DNA of 64,000 nucleotides from Candidatus Poribacteria bacterium. Its GTDB lineage: Bacteria; Poribacteria; WGA-4E; WGA-3G. The translations under genes and the position numbers were made by a program. Where the stretch lies: positions 1 through 64,000 of the forward strand of contig JAJDTM010000055.1 of the NCBI GenBank assembly GCA_022827185.1, in the 5' to 3' direction. This document shows, one piece after another, positions 7,071-15,428 of this stretch. The notes below the pieces were generated by a model that did not search any database, was not told the origin of the DNA, and saw only the letters and a list, made by a program, of their open reading frames with translations. The stretch's first letter is position 1. Each line of letters begins with the position of its first letter.

Positions 7071-8951
7071 ATGAAAACGACACATCTATGCCGCATCACC
7101 CTATTTTTAACGCTTGCGTTATTATTGCCGAATGCACCCGCTCAAGATTACAACACATGGGGTTTACCTGACGGTGCGACATTGCGCCTTGGTAAAAGTA
7201 GAAGAACAGGAAATATCGCTTTCTCACCGGATGGCACCCGGCTCGCAGTCGGCAGTGCTATCGGGATTTGGATTTACGATGTGCGTCCCGGCAAAGAAAA
7301 AGAACTTGACTTGCTCAGAACCGATACTGGGTCAATCCAATCTATCGTATATTCTCCAGACGCCATCATCATCATCGCCAGTAGCGGCGACGATGAAACA
7401 GCGCAACTCTGGAACATCGTCACAGGGGAGCAGAAAATAACGCTTGAAGGACATACGGACGTTATCTATGCTTTCGCGCATTCTCCCGATGGCAAGATGC
7501 TTGCGACGGGCAGTGGAGACGAGACAGCACGCTTATGGGACGCACAGACAGGTGAACACAAAACAACACTTGAAGGGCATACAGAGCGTCTCTCTTCTGT
7601 GACGTTTTCTCCCGATGGAAATACTGTAGCAACCGGCAGTTTCGACAATACAGTGTCGTTATGGGATGTGCACACAGGCGCACACAAAACGACATTAAAA
7701 GGACACACGGCGCTTGTCAATTCTGTGGTGTATTCGCCGGATGGGAAAACCCTCGCGACTGGGAGTCGTGATAGCACAGTGCGGTTATGGGATGCCAGCA
7801 CGGGACAGCACAAAAAGACAATGAGACGACCCACGGATGGTGTCCGTACCGTAGTGTATTCTCCCGATGGAAAAACGATCGCGACTGGGAATTCGGACAG
7901 CACAGTGCAGTTGTGGAGTGCTTATGGACGGCATAAAACCACACTGAGAGGACACACGGGACTTGTCTATTCCGTGGTATATTCTCCAGATGGGAAAGTG
8001 CTTGCGACCGCAAGCGGAGACGATACAGTACGATTATGGGACGCAACCACAGGAAAACATATTAAGACGCTCTCAGGACATACCAGGTCAATATCCGCCG
8101 TCACGTACGCTCCGGACGGAGGCACTATCGCCAGTGGCGGTTTCACTGAAGGCAGAGGGATATTACAACTCTGGGACGCACACACAGGCGCGCACAAAAC
8201 CACGCTTTCAGAGCATGTGAGTGATGTCTTTGCTGTAGCGTATTCGCCAGATGGCAAAATGATCGCGACGGCTGGTAGGGATGCGACGGTGCGATTGTCG
8301 AACGCACAAACTTGGGAACACATTACTAAACTTACAAGACATAGGAGCTTTATCTATGCCATATCATTTTCTCCGATTGAGCGCACGCTTGCAACCGCCA
8401 GCCGGGACAAGACCGCGCGCCTGTGGAACGCACAATCTGGAAAACAGATCGCTACACTGGAGCATGCCAGTGCGGTCCTTTCTATAGCGCATGCGCCCGA
8501 TGGCACAACACTCGCGACCGCGGCAGACGATACAGTACGCTTGTGGGACCCACAAACAGGAAAACACATGACGACGCTCCCCAAATATCAGGGTTTAGTC
8601 CTGTCAATCGCTTATGCCCCGGATGCAGAAACGATCGCTATTGGAGGAGGAGTTTTCAGCGACAACACCGCCGTAGTGGAGCTACAGGATGTGAGCACCG
8701 GGAAACAGATCGCTACACTCTCAGGACATACAGGTATTATCAAGTCCATCGCATACTCTCGGGATGGCACCCAAATAGCGACTGGCAGTGATGACAAGAC
8801 AGTGCGGTTGTGGGACGCGAAAACAGGAACGCACCTTGCCACACTTACAGGACATACGGCAGGCGTTACGTCTGTAGCATTCTCTCCAGATCGAAGCACT
8901 CTCGCCAGTGGCAGCAACGACGGCACGATTCTGCTATGGAAGATACGTTAG
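7071..8951 (+). CDS. Secreted WD40 double-propeller protein
   Basis: 626 aa. It starts with a signal peptide (charged MKTTHLCR, hydrophobic LFLTLALLL, cut near NAPAQD). The rest is about 14 WD40 repeats of ~42 aa, each with SPDG...LATGS...VRLWD.xTG, enough for two seven-bladed propellers. The first blade segment, TGNIAFSPDGTRLAVGSAIG, is nearly identical to one in the sigma-factor fusion at 12561-15338 and similar to the protein at 23928. Repeats near residues 415 (LSNAQTW) and 545 (LQDVSTG) have lost the Trp. Bacterial WD40 propellers are usually binding scaffolds; the ligand is unknown. AAGG precedes ATG 7071. The gene lies upstream of the ABC permease pair. Confidence 0.92.
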   Translation: MKTTHLCRITLFLTLALLLPNAPAQDYNTWGLPDGATLRLGKSRRTGNIAFSPDGTRLAVGSAIGIWIYDVRPGKEKELDLLRTDTGSIQSIVYSPDAIIIIASSGDDETAQLWNIVTGEQKITLEGHTDVIYAFAHSPDGKMLATGSGDETARLWDAQTGEHKTTLEGHTERLSSVTFSPDGNTVATGSFDNTVSLWDVHTGAHKTTLKGHTALVNSVVYSPDGKTLATGSRDSTVRLWDASTGQHKKTMRRPTDGVRTVVYSPDGKTIATGNSDSTVQLWSAYGRHKTTLRGHTGLVYSVVYSPDGKVLATASGDDTVRLWDATTGKHIKTLSGHTRSISAVTYAPDGGTIASGGFTEGRGILQLWDAHTGAHKTTLSEHVSDVFAVAYSPDGKMIATAGRDATVRLSNAQTWEHITKLTRHRSFIYAISFSPIERTLATASRDKTARLWNAQSGKQIATLEHASAVLSIAHAPDGTTLATAADDTVRLWDPQTGKHMTTLPKYQGLVLSIAYAPDAETIAIGGGVFSDNTAVVELQDVSTGKQIATLSGHTGIIKSIAYSRDGTQIATGSDDKTVRLWDAKTGTHLATLTGHTAGVTSVAFSPDRSTLASGSNDGTILLWKIR

Positions 8952-9082
8952 TTGCCTCACGAAATTGCCCACTACTTTTCTTTCTTCTCCTTATTCTGCA
9001 AACCGCTTCTCGCCAACTTAACCACCAACCTTAACATATCGGGACAGACGCAACTTTTGCTGGCAAGTTATAGTAAAATCCG

Positions 9083-9146
9083 AAAATAATTTTTTCTGAA
9101 TTATGCCACCATTTTGTCCTAACCCGCGTCACTATATATTGAGACG
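9083..9146 (+). promoter_or_regulatory. Conserved upstream element, copy A (candidate ECF promoter)
   Basis: About 60 bp nearly identical to 12465-12528, including TTATGCCACC, AACCCGCGTCACTATATATT and GACG. The two copies lie upstream of the permease gene and of the ECF sigma-factor gene. CACC and CGTC in this copy are 16 bp apart, a spacing like ECF -35/-10 pairs, but this assignment is an inference. Confidence 0.5.
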
Positions 9147-9177
9147 ACAATGATCAACTAACTTGGTCCTCAAATCA

Positions 9178-9219
9178 TGCACCTTTCTTCACATAACTCG
9201 CGTCTTTATATACAAGCGA
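9178..9219 (+). promoter_or_regulatory. Conserved upstream element, degenerate copy B
   Basis: CACC, then 17 bp, then CGTC, followed by TTTATATACAAGCGA. It resembles copy A (AACTCGCGTC versus AACCCGCGTC) 74 bp further upstream and lies ~50 bp before the permease start at 9268. Confidence 0.4.
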
Positions 9220-9267
9220 ACAAAAATACGCTTTCTGGAATCTTTTGGTGAAAGAGGAATCGTTACG

Positions 9268-10770
9268 ATGTTTTTAGTGCTACTGAGGCGTGAGATTCTC
9301 GCGCATCTGATAACATTTCGTTTTGCAATTACGGTGATCGTCTGCCTGCTTCTCGTTGTCATAACCACGCTCATCAGAATCGACGATTACGAGCAACGAT
9401 TGGCAAGTTACAATACCGCCAGAAATGTCCACCGTGAAGCACTTTTAGCCACCCGAACCTATTCTGATTTGAGACCAAAGATTGATCGTTCACCCAATCC
9501 ATTAAGCATTTTTAACGCCGGTATGGATGACCGGCTTGGCAATACATTGCGGATTTATTATACGAACATCCCACTCCTTTGGGATGCTGAGTCCCACGGC
9601 TCTGGTAACCTTTTTATTGATTATTTTTATCGAATTGACTTAGTCTTTATTTTTCAATTTGTCCTTTCTCTACTCGCGCTGCTGTTCGCCTACGATGCGA
9701 TTGCTGGGGAACGCGAAGCTGGCACATTGCGGCTCACAATGAGCCACCCAATAAGTCGAAGTGCTATCTTGGCAGCGAAATACTTTGGCGCGATGATCTG
9801 TTTGGTGCTTCCCCTCATCATCAGTTTCGCTATTGCCTTAATATGGATCGTCCTATCAGGATCAATCTTTTTCAGTGGAGACGATTTTTTGAGAATCGCA
9901 GGCATCTTGCTAACGTCGATCATCTACCTCTCTGCTATCTACTTGATCGGGCTGCTGATTTCCGCCGCGGTGCACCGGACTGCCACAGCACTCATGCTCT
10001 CTCTATTCATCTGGGTAGTACTGATATTGGTCTATCCCTCCGTTAGTGTGTTCGCGGTCAACCAGTTAACCCGTGAACGAGATAATAAAATAAACTCCAG
10101 TTTCGGCGCAATTTGGCAAATACAAGAGACAGTTAACAAGAAGGAGAGTGAATATCTTAAGAACGATGGAGTCAACGGAGAAAGTGACCGCTTCTTAAGG
10201 GACAATTATTTGGTACACATTGGTGTAAGTGCCCCAGAGATAGCAAATCATATAGAGTTCAAATCTTATGATTGGCGGGACATTGCCCCGGAATCCGAAA
10301 AATTTATGCCTCACGCCATCCGCTACCATCAATTCTTGACGCCGCTACGCATTCGTGCTGCAGAGAAAATGGGATTGGTGCGCATGCCGGTATTCAAGCA
10401 GACCCGGTTTTGGCGAGCAAAAATAGCTCGAAACCTGCTTCGGCTCTCCCCCGCCGCGATGTATGACCTCGCAACACAAGCGTGGGCAGGAACGGATCTT
10501 TATGGGGTTACCGATTTCTTTGAGGACGCGAGGCAGTATCGACGGACGCTGATTGATTACCTGTATGACAAAGATGCCTTCTCAAGCCGACAGTGGTTCG
10601 CCAGCGATAAAGGAACCATCAATTTGGACGATCTACCGAGATTTGTATATCAGCGTGCCAGTCTCCAGACAAACGCTTCACGTGCACTCCCCGATCTTCA
10701 GTTCCTGCTATTACTCAATATTCTACTGTTCCTTGCAACCTTTTCCATTTTCGTCACGCAAGAGATTTAA
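9268..10770 (+). CDS. ABC-2 type transporter permease
   Basis: 500 aa from ATG 9268, chosen over the track start at 9163 because GAGGA sits just upstream and the protein then begins MFLVLLRREILAHL, the usual N-terminus of this family. Six membrane segments can be read at roughly residues 17-37, 125-147, 175-200, 213-235, 245-265 and 475-495. Large soluble loops lie after TM1 and between TM5 and TM6. GEREAGTLRLTMSHPISR before TM3 is the typical ABC-2 coupling-helix region. The family moves substrates out of the cytoplasm with a separate ATPase; none is in this window. The gene at 10912 is a paralogue and probable partner. Confidence 0.88.
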   Translation: MFLVLLRREILAHLITFRFAITVIVCLLLVVITTLIRIDDYEQRLASYNTARNVHREALLATRTYSDLRPKIDRSPNPLSIFNAGMDDRLGNTLRIYYTNIPLLWDAESHGSGNLFIDYFYRIDLVFIFQFVLSLLALLFAYDAIAGEREAGTLRLTMSHPISRSAILAAKYFGAMICLVLPLIISFAIALIWIVLSGSIFFSGDDFLRIAGILLTSIIYLSAIYLIGLLISAAVHRTATALMLSLFIWVVLILVYPSVSVFAVNQLTRERDNKINSSFGAIWQIQETVNKKESEYLKNDGVNGESDRFLRDNYLVHIGVSAPEIANHIEFKSYDWRDIAPESEKFMPHAIRYHQFLTPLRIRAAEKMGLVRMPVFKQTRFWRAKIARNLLRLSPAAMYDLATQAWAGTDLYGVTDFFEDARQYRRTLIDYLYDKDAFSSRQWFASDKGTINLDDLPRFVYQRASLQTNASRALPDLQFLLLLNILLFLATFSIFVTQEI

Positions 10771-10911
10771 GCTTTAAACTTTAACTTCTAATCCAAAAAT
10801 GGTAGGTATACTGCGTTGTGCCCCACACCTATTACATCAGAAAGCTCTGACGAGATTTCTATAGCAATTACAACGACAGAACACATCACATAAACTGCGC
10901 AGAAATAAAAA

Positions 10912-12387
10912 ATGATTTTTCATATTGTCAAACGTGAACTCTACGATCACCTGAGTAGCCTCCGTTTCGCACTGACAACGCTATTGATTCTGATATTGAT
11001 GATTATCAATGCTGTTGCGTATCTCGGAGAATACAATCAGCAAATGAAGATATATCAGAAAAACGTTGCAGCGACGCACAACCGGCTGAAACGGCATTCT
11101 GACACACTCTATCACTTGGTGTTAAAGGGGCCGGGCGACCTCCATAAAAAACCGAGCTCTTTAGCATTTTGTGCAGATGGTGGAAAAGCTCTTTTGTTTA
11201 CGCATGTGCGCGGCGGCACCGCTAGTCGAACTCGCCGTTGGGAAGGGAAAGACACCTCATACCAATTCATAGAAATCTGGCGATTAGTCTATCCACAAGC
11301 CAGCCCCGATCTCATATTCATTTCGCCACCCAGATCAAACACATGGAGCATCATGCCAGATTTTATCAAAATCGATTGGGCATTCGTAACGGCTATTGTG
11401 TTGAGTTTCATGGGCATCCTATTTACGTTCGATGCGATCTCTGGTGAGCAAGAACACGGCACGCTGCGGTTGATGTTGGCAAACAGTGTTTCACGGAACG
11501 CCGTGATTTGTGGTAAGTTTCTCGGCGCATTTTTTAGCATCGCCATTCCCTTTTTGATTGGAACAATTGTGAGTCTCTCCATCATATATCTTTCCGAAGC
11601 TATCCAATTCAAGGGTAGCGATTGGATGAGGATGGCGGGCATCGTCTGTGTCGCACTCGTCTATACCTCAATTTTCATTCTGTTAGGACTCGTCGTTTCG
11701 ACGCTCACCAAACAGTCTTCGACGAGTCTGGTCATCCTCCTATTAATCTGGACAGTCTGGGTGGTGCTGACACCAAACGTGCTTGGCTCCCTTAGTAGCC
11801 GCCTGCACTCCCGTCCATCCCCGAAAGAATTCGTGACGCAGTATCGGAATTCGCGTCAAGATTTACAGACACGCTACTTTGCCCGGATTAAAGAGCCGCC
11901 CCGAAGAGAAATCCCCGCGACAATCGCAACAGCGTTAGGGGCAGAATACGTCAATAAAGACGCAGAATTACGCGATCGTTTGCATGCAGATTACCTTTCC
12001 ACCGAACTCCGTCAAATCCAAACTGCCCGGTACCTGACCCGTATTTCACCCGCAGCGGTTGTGCAGTACGCTTTTGAAGCACTTGCGGGTACCGGCTTGC
12101 CCCGCCATTTAGACTTCATCTCCCAAACACGCCAATACGCGAAACAGTTTCGGCAGTTCCTTATTGATACTGACCGCACAGACCCAGAAAGCCCACACGC
12201 GATCGGTATCCCAGAAGGCACATCACAGAAACCGGTGAACTTAGATGCCATCCCCAAATTTGAAGATCGACACCGCTTTAGTGAGGATTTTAATGCCGCA
12301 ATCGTTGACCTACTGCTTTTGATGCTGTTTCTATTGGTGTTATTCATTGGTACTTTTCTCTCTTTCCTGCGTAGAGAAATTGAGTGA
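10912..12387 (+). CDS. ABC-2 type transporter permease, paralogue
   Basis: 491 aa, same architecture as the gene upstream: TM1 in the first 40 residues (FALTTLLILILMIINAVAYL), a large loop, a TM before FDAISGEQEHGTLRLMLANS, three further TMs and a last TM near the C-terminus. The start ATG 10912 has a poor Shine-Dalgarno, so translation may depend on the upstream gene 141 bp away. The two permeases probably form a heterodimer and need an ATPase from elsewhere. Substrate is unknown. The next gene downstream is the ECF sigma/WD40 fusion, which suggests the exporter serves the same envelope function. Confidence 0.87.
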   Translation: MIFHIVKRELYDHLSSLRFALTTLLILILMIINAVAYLGEYNQQMKIYQKNVAATHNRLKRHSDTLYHLVLKGPGDLHKKPSSLAFCADGGKALLFTHVRGGTASRTRRWEGKDTSYQFIEIWRLVYPQASPDLIFISPPRSNTWSIMPDFIKIDWAFVTAIVLSFMGILFTFDAISGEQEHGTLRLMLANSVSRNAVICGKFLGAFFSIAIPFLIGTIVSLSIIYLSEAIQFKGSDWMRMAGIVCVALVYTSIFILLGLVVSTLTKQSSTSLVILLLIWTVWVVLTPNVLGSLSSRLHSRPSPKEFVTQYRNSRQDLQTRYFARIKEPPRREIPATIATALGAEYVNKDAELRDRLHADYLSTELRQIQTARYLTRISPAAVVQYAFEALAGTGLPRHLDFISQTRQYAKQFRQFLIDTDRTDPESPHAIGIPEGTSQKPVNLDAIPKFEDRHRFSEDFNAAIVDLLLLMLFLLVLFIGTFLSFLRREIE

Positions 12388-12464
12388 TTTTTGGGCTTTA
12401 TAACACTAATTGCTGACCTGTGAGCTGACAGACTAAAGCATGCGGATTGACGGAAAGGCGTTAA

Positions 12465-12528
12465 AAAATAATTTTTTCTCAATTATGCCACCATTTGTCC
12501 GAACCCGCGTCACTATATATTGAAGACG
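12465..12528 (+). promoter_or_regulatory. Conserved upstream element, copy C, before the ECF gene
   Basis: Matches 9083-9146 over about 60 bp with few differences (TTATGCCACC, GAACCCGCGTCACTATATAT). It ends 32 bp before the start of the ECF sigma/WD40 gene. CACC and CGTC are 15 bp apart here. A shared element before the regulator and a neighbouring operon is what autoregulation by an ECF factor would look like; not proven. Confidence 0.5.
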
Positions 12529-12560
12529 TTAATCCATCTATCCCTTTTTATAGGAATCCT

Positions 12561-15338
12561 ATGAAAAATAACGATGTTGAACTCATACACAGAATCCTCG
12601 CCGGTGATGATACTGCCTTTGAAAATTTGGTGAAAAAATACCAAAAACAGGTGCACGCACTCGCTTGGCGGAAAATCGGCGATTTCCATATCGCTGAAGA
12701 GATTACGCAGGATACCTTCCTCAAAGTCTATCAAAATCTGTCAACTTTGAAGAATCCGAGTCAGTTTTCTGGATGGCTTTATGTCATCGCCACGCACCAA
12801 TGCCGCGCATGGCTCCGTAAGAGACGCTTAGAAACTGAACCCTTGGAAGATACCGACATTGACAGGATAGAAGGAACTGCGTATTCCAAATATATCGCAG
12901 CGGAACAGGCAAAAGGGTCAATAGAGACACAACGCGAGGTCGTTAAAAAGTTACTCTCTACATTAAAAGAGAGTGACCGAACAGTAATAACACTCTACTA
13001 CTTTGGTGAAATGACGTGTGAAGAAATTAGCCGATTTTTAGGGGTATCGACAAGTGCTATCAAGAGTCGTCTCAGTCGTGCCAGAAGACGGCTAAAAAAG
13101 GAGGAACCGATGATTCGAGAGGCACTCAACAATTTCCAAATTTCCGCGAACTTAATTGAAGGCGTTATGAAACAAGTCGCACACCTTAACCCCGCTGCAC
13201 CTGCAGGGAACAACCCTTTTATGCCGTGGGTCTTGGCTGCATCTGGTGCCATTATAATCGTGTTGATGTTTGGGATGAGCAGTCAGTATTTATCGCGTTT
13301 CCAACAATCCTATAATTTGGAGGGACAATCTGAAATGACAGTGGAACTTATTGATACACCGATCGTCCAGAATATTGACGCAAAACCCGATGTACGGAAT
13401 GTAGTCGGAGACAATTCCGATACACTCGGTAAAGGTGATGGTACTAAACAGGCATCAAATCAGGTTTTATCCGACCCAGGGGACTACACGCACTGGAAAC
13501 TCCCTGAGGGCGCGAAAGCACGTCTCGGGAAAGGCAGTATCACCGGAAATATCGCTTTCTCGCCAGATGGTACACGACTCGCTGTCGGAAGCTCTATTGG
13601 GATTTGGATCTATGATGTACGTCCCGGTGAAGAAAAAGAAATTGACCTGTTCACAGGGGATACGGAAGTCGTCAACGCACTCGCGTTTTCACCCGATGGT
13701 ACTATGCTCGCGAGCGGAGGTTCGGACAAAACTGTACGCCTATGGGATGTAAACACAGGTCAGCAGATAGGTACATTCATAGGACATACATGGACGATCA
13801 CAGCAATAGCGTTTTCACCCGATGGAAACACCCTCGCGACCGGCAGTGGCTTCTGGGATCCAGATAGAATAGAAATGGAACCGGAAGTCCGGTTGTGGAA
13901 CGTCCAGACAGGAGAACTCAAATTTACACTCACAGGACATACAGAGATTGTCACTTGCGTCACGTTTTCACCAGATGGCAACACACTCGCAAGCAGCAGT
14001 AATGATCAGACGGTACAGTTGTGGGATACACGAACAGGAGAACACAAGTCTACGTATGAAGAAAACTGGGGCGGGATCTCTTATGTATCGTATTCCCCGG
14101 ATGGGAACATACTCGCTTTTGCACATCGTAATACAGTGCAGTTGTTGGACAAACGGACAGAGACACATAATATTACAGTCCAAGGCGATAGAAGAGATGT
14201 TAATACTATAGCGTTTTCTCCTGATAGCGCGACGCTCGCTACTGGACACCATGACGCCGTACACTTATGGGATGCGCGAACAGGTGAACATAAAACGACC
14301 TTCAAAGTGAATAAGCAAAGTGTTCGTTCTATTGCATATTCACCTACGCCTTCTATCGCATTTTCTCCAGATGGAAAGACGCTCGCTACCACCGGTACAG
14401 ACCATATCGTACAGTTGTGGGACGTTCAAACGGAGAAACGTAGAAAAACATTTAGAGGACATACGGGGACCTTCGCTTCTCTCGCCTATGCTCCTGATGG
14501 AAAAACACTCGCTGCTGGAACTCGACGGGGTGTAGGTTTTTTATGGGACGCTCGGACAAGACAACCCATCGCCAAACTCATAGGGCATACGAGTCATATC
14601 TCCGCGCTTTCATATACCTCAGATGCGAATACGATCGCTACTATCGGTAGGGATGGAACAGTACGCTTGTGGAGTGCTGACAAAAATTCATCACAGGCGC
14701 GCACGCGAGTGCATAAAACTATGTTTATAAGCCATCCCGACGAATTTAGAGCAATGGCATACGCACCCGATGGAAATACAATCGCTACTGGCGGAACCCA
14801 AAAAACAATATGTCTGTGGAATGCACAAACAGGTGAAAAAGTAGCAATACTCGAAGGACATACAGATGTGCTTAACGCCCTTACATTCTCCCCAGACAGC
14901 ACAACACTCGCAAGTACGAGTAATGACGAAACAATCCGATTGTGGGACATTCAAACAAGGCAAATTATAACAACGCTTGAAGGACATACACAAGGTCCCA
15001 ATTCCATCGCCTTCTCCCCAGATGGCACAACTTTGGCAAGCGCGAGTGATGACAAATCAGTGCGATTGTGGGACGTTCGTACAGGCGCGCAGAAAACTGT
15101 AATTAAAACACCACCGCAATTACGGTACATCAGTGTCGTGTTCTCACCGAATGGGGATAAAGTACTTACTGGCAGCAGGGACAAACCGGTGCAGTTCTGG
15201 GACACACAGACAGGGGAACACATAGCCACACTCACAGGACATACGGGCGGTGTTAACAACGTAGTATTTTCTCCAGATGGAAATACCATCGCAAGCGGAA
15301 GTCACGACGGCACAATCCTGCTGTGGGAGTTGCGTTAG
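12561..15338 (+). CDS. ECF sigma factor fused by a TM helix to a WD40 double propeller
   Basis: 925 aa from ATG 12561 (AGGA upstream), not the TTG at 12495. Residues ~5-75 are sigma-70 region 2 (AFENLVKKYQKQVHALAWRK, AEEITQDTFLKVYQNL). Residues ~130-185 are region 4 (TVITLYYFGEMTCEEISRFL, SAIKSRLSRARRRLKK). One hydrophobic helix follows near residues 225-245 (PWVLAASGAIIIVLMFGM), then a linker of ~80 aa and about 14 WD40 repeats to the C-terminus. With the sigma part in the cytoplasm, the propellers would be outside the membrane. No anti-sigma gene is adjacent. Sigma-WD40 fusions are known from planctomycetes; combined with the ABC pair and the repeated upstream element this looks like a self-contained signalling unit. 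Confidence 0.93.
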   Translation: MKNNDVELIHRILAGDDTAFENLVKKYQKQVHALAWRKIGDFHIAEEITQDTFLKVYQNLSTLKNPSQFSGWLYVIATHQCRAWLRKRRLETEPLEDTDIDRIEGTAYSKYIAAEQAKGSIETQREVVKKLLSTLKESDRTVITLYYFGEMTCEEISRFLGVSTSAIKSRLSRARRRLKKEEPMIREALNNFQISANLIEGVMKQVAHLNPAAPAGNNPFMPWVLAASGAIIIVLMFGMSSQYLSRFQQSYNLEGQSEMTVELIDTPIVQNIDAKPDVRNVVGDNSDTLGKGDGTKQASNQVLSDPGDYTHWKLPEGAKARLGKGSITGNIAFSPDGTRLAVGSSIGIWIYDVRPGEEKEIDLFTGDTEVVNALAFSPDGTMLASGGSDKTVRLWDVNTGQQIGTFIGHTWTITAIAFSPDGNTLATGSGFWDPDRIEMEPEVRLWNVQTGELKFTLTGHTEIVTCVTFSPDGNTLASSSNDQTVQLWDTRTGEHKSTYEENWGGISYVSYSPDGNILAFAHRNTVQLLDKRTETHNITVQGDRRDVNTIAFSPDSATLATGHHDAVHLWDARTGEHKTTFKVNKQSVRSIAYSPTPSIAFSPDGKTLATTGTDHIVQLWDVQTEKRRKTFRGHTGTFASLAYAPDGKTLAAGTRRGVGFLWDARTRQPIAKLIGHTSHISALSYTSDANTIATIGRDGTVRLWSADKNSSQARTRVHKTMFISHPDEFRAMAYAPDGNTIATGGTQKTICLWNAQTGEKVAILEGHTDVLNALTFSPDSTTLASTSNDETIRLWDIQTRQIITTLEGHTQGPNSIAFSPDGTTLASASDDKSVRLWDVRTGAQKTVIKTPPQLRYISVVFSPNGDKVLTGSRDKPVQFWDTQTGEHIATLTGHTGGVNNVVFSPDGNTIASGSHDGTILLWELR

Positions 15339-15374
15339 TTACTTCATAAGTGCCGAATCTGCACAAATTTTGTG

Positions 15375-15408
15375 CAAAAAAAATGGGTGGATTTTCACAT
15401 CCACCCAT
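15375..15408 (-). terminator. Rho-independent terminator of the GH127 gene
   Basis: Read on the minus strand, ATGGGTGGAT...ATCCACCCAT forms a 10-bp stem followed by eight T. It lies 20 bp after the stop of the glycosidase gene. A second small hairpin (GCACAAATTTTGTGC, 15361-15375) sits just beyond and may help the opposite strand. Confidence 0.8.
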
Positions 15409-15428
15409 ACAAAGCAAAAAAGAAAAGA

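Noticed and set aside
13968-14392. Several minus-strand ORFs opposite the WD40 genes
   Set aside because: Repetitive antisense shadows of the regular WD40 repeats; they reappear with the same pattern in all three WD40 genes.
15361-15408. Terminator of the sigma-WD40 gene on the plus strand
   Set aside because: The hairpins there are followed by A-rich rather than T-rich sequence on the plus strand, so the signal belongs to the minus-strand gene.
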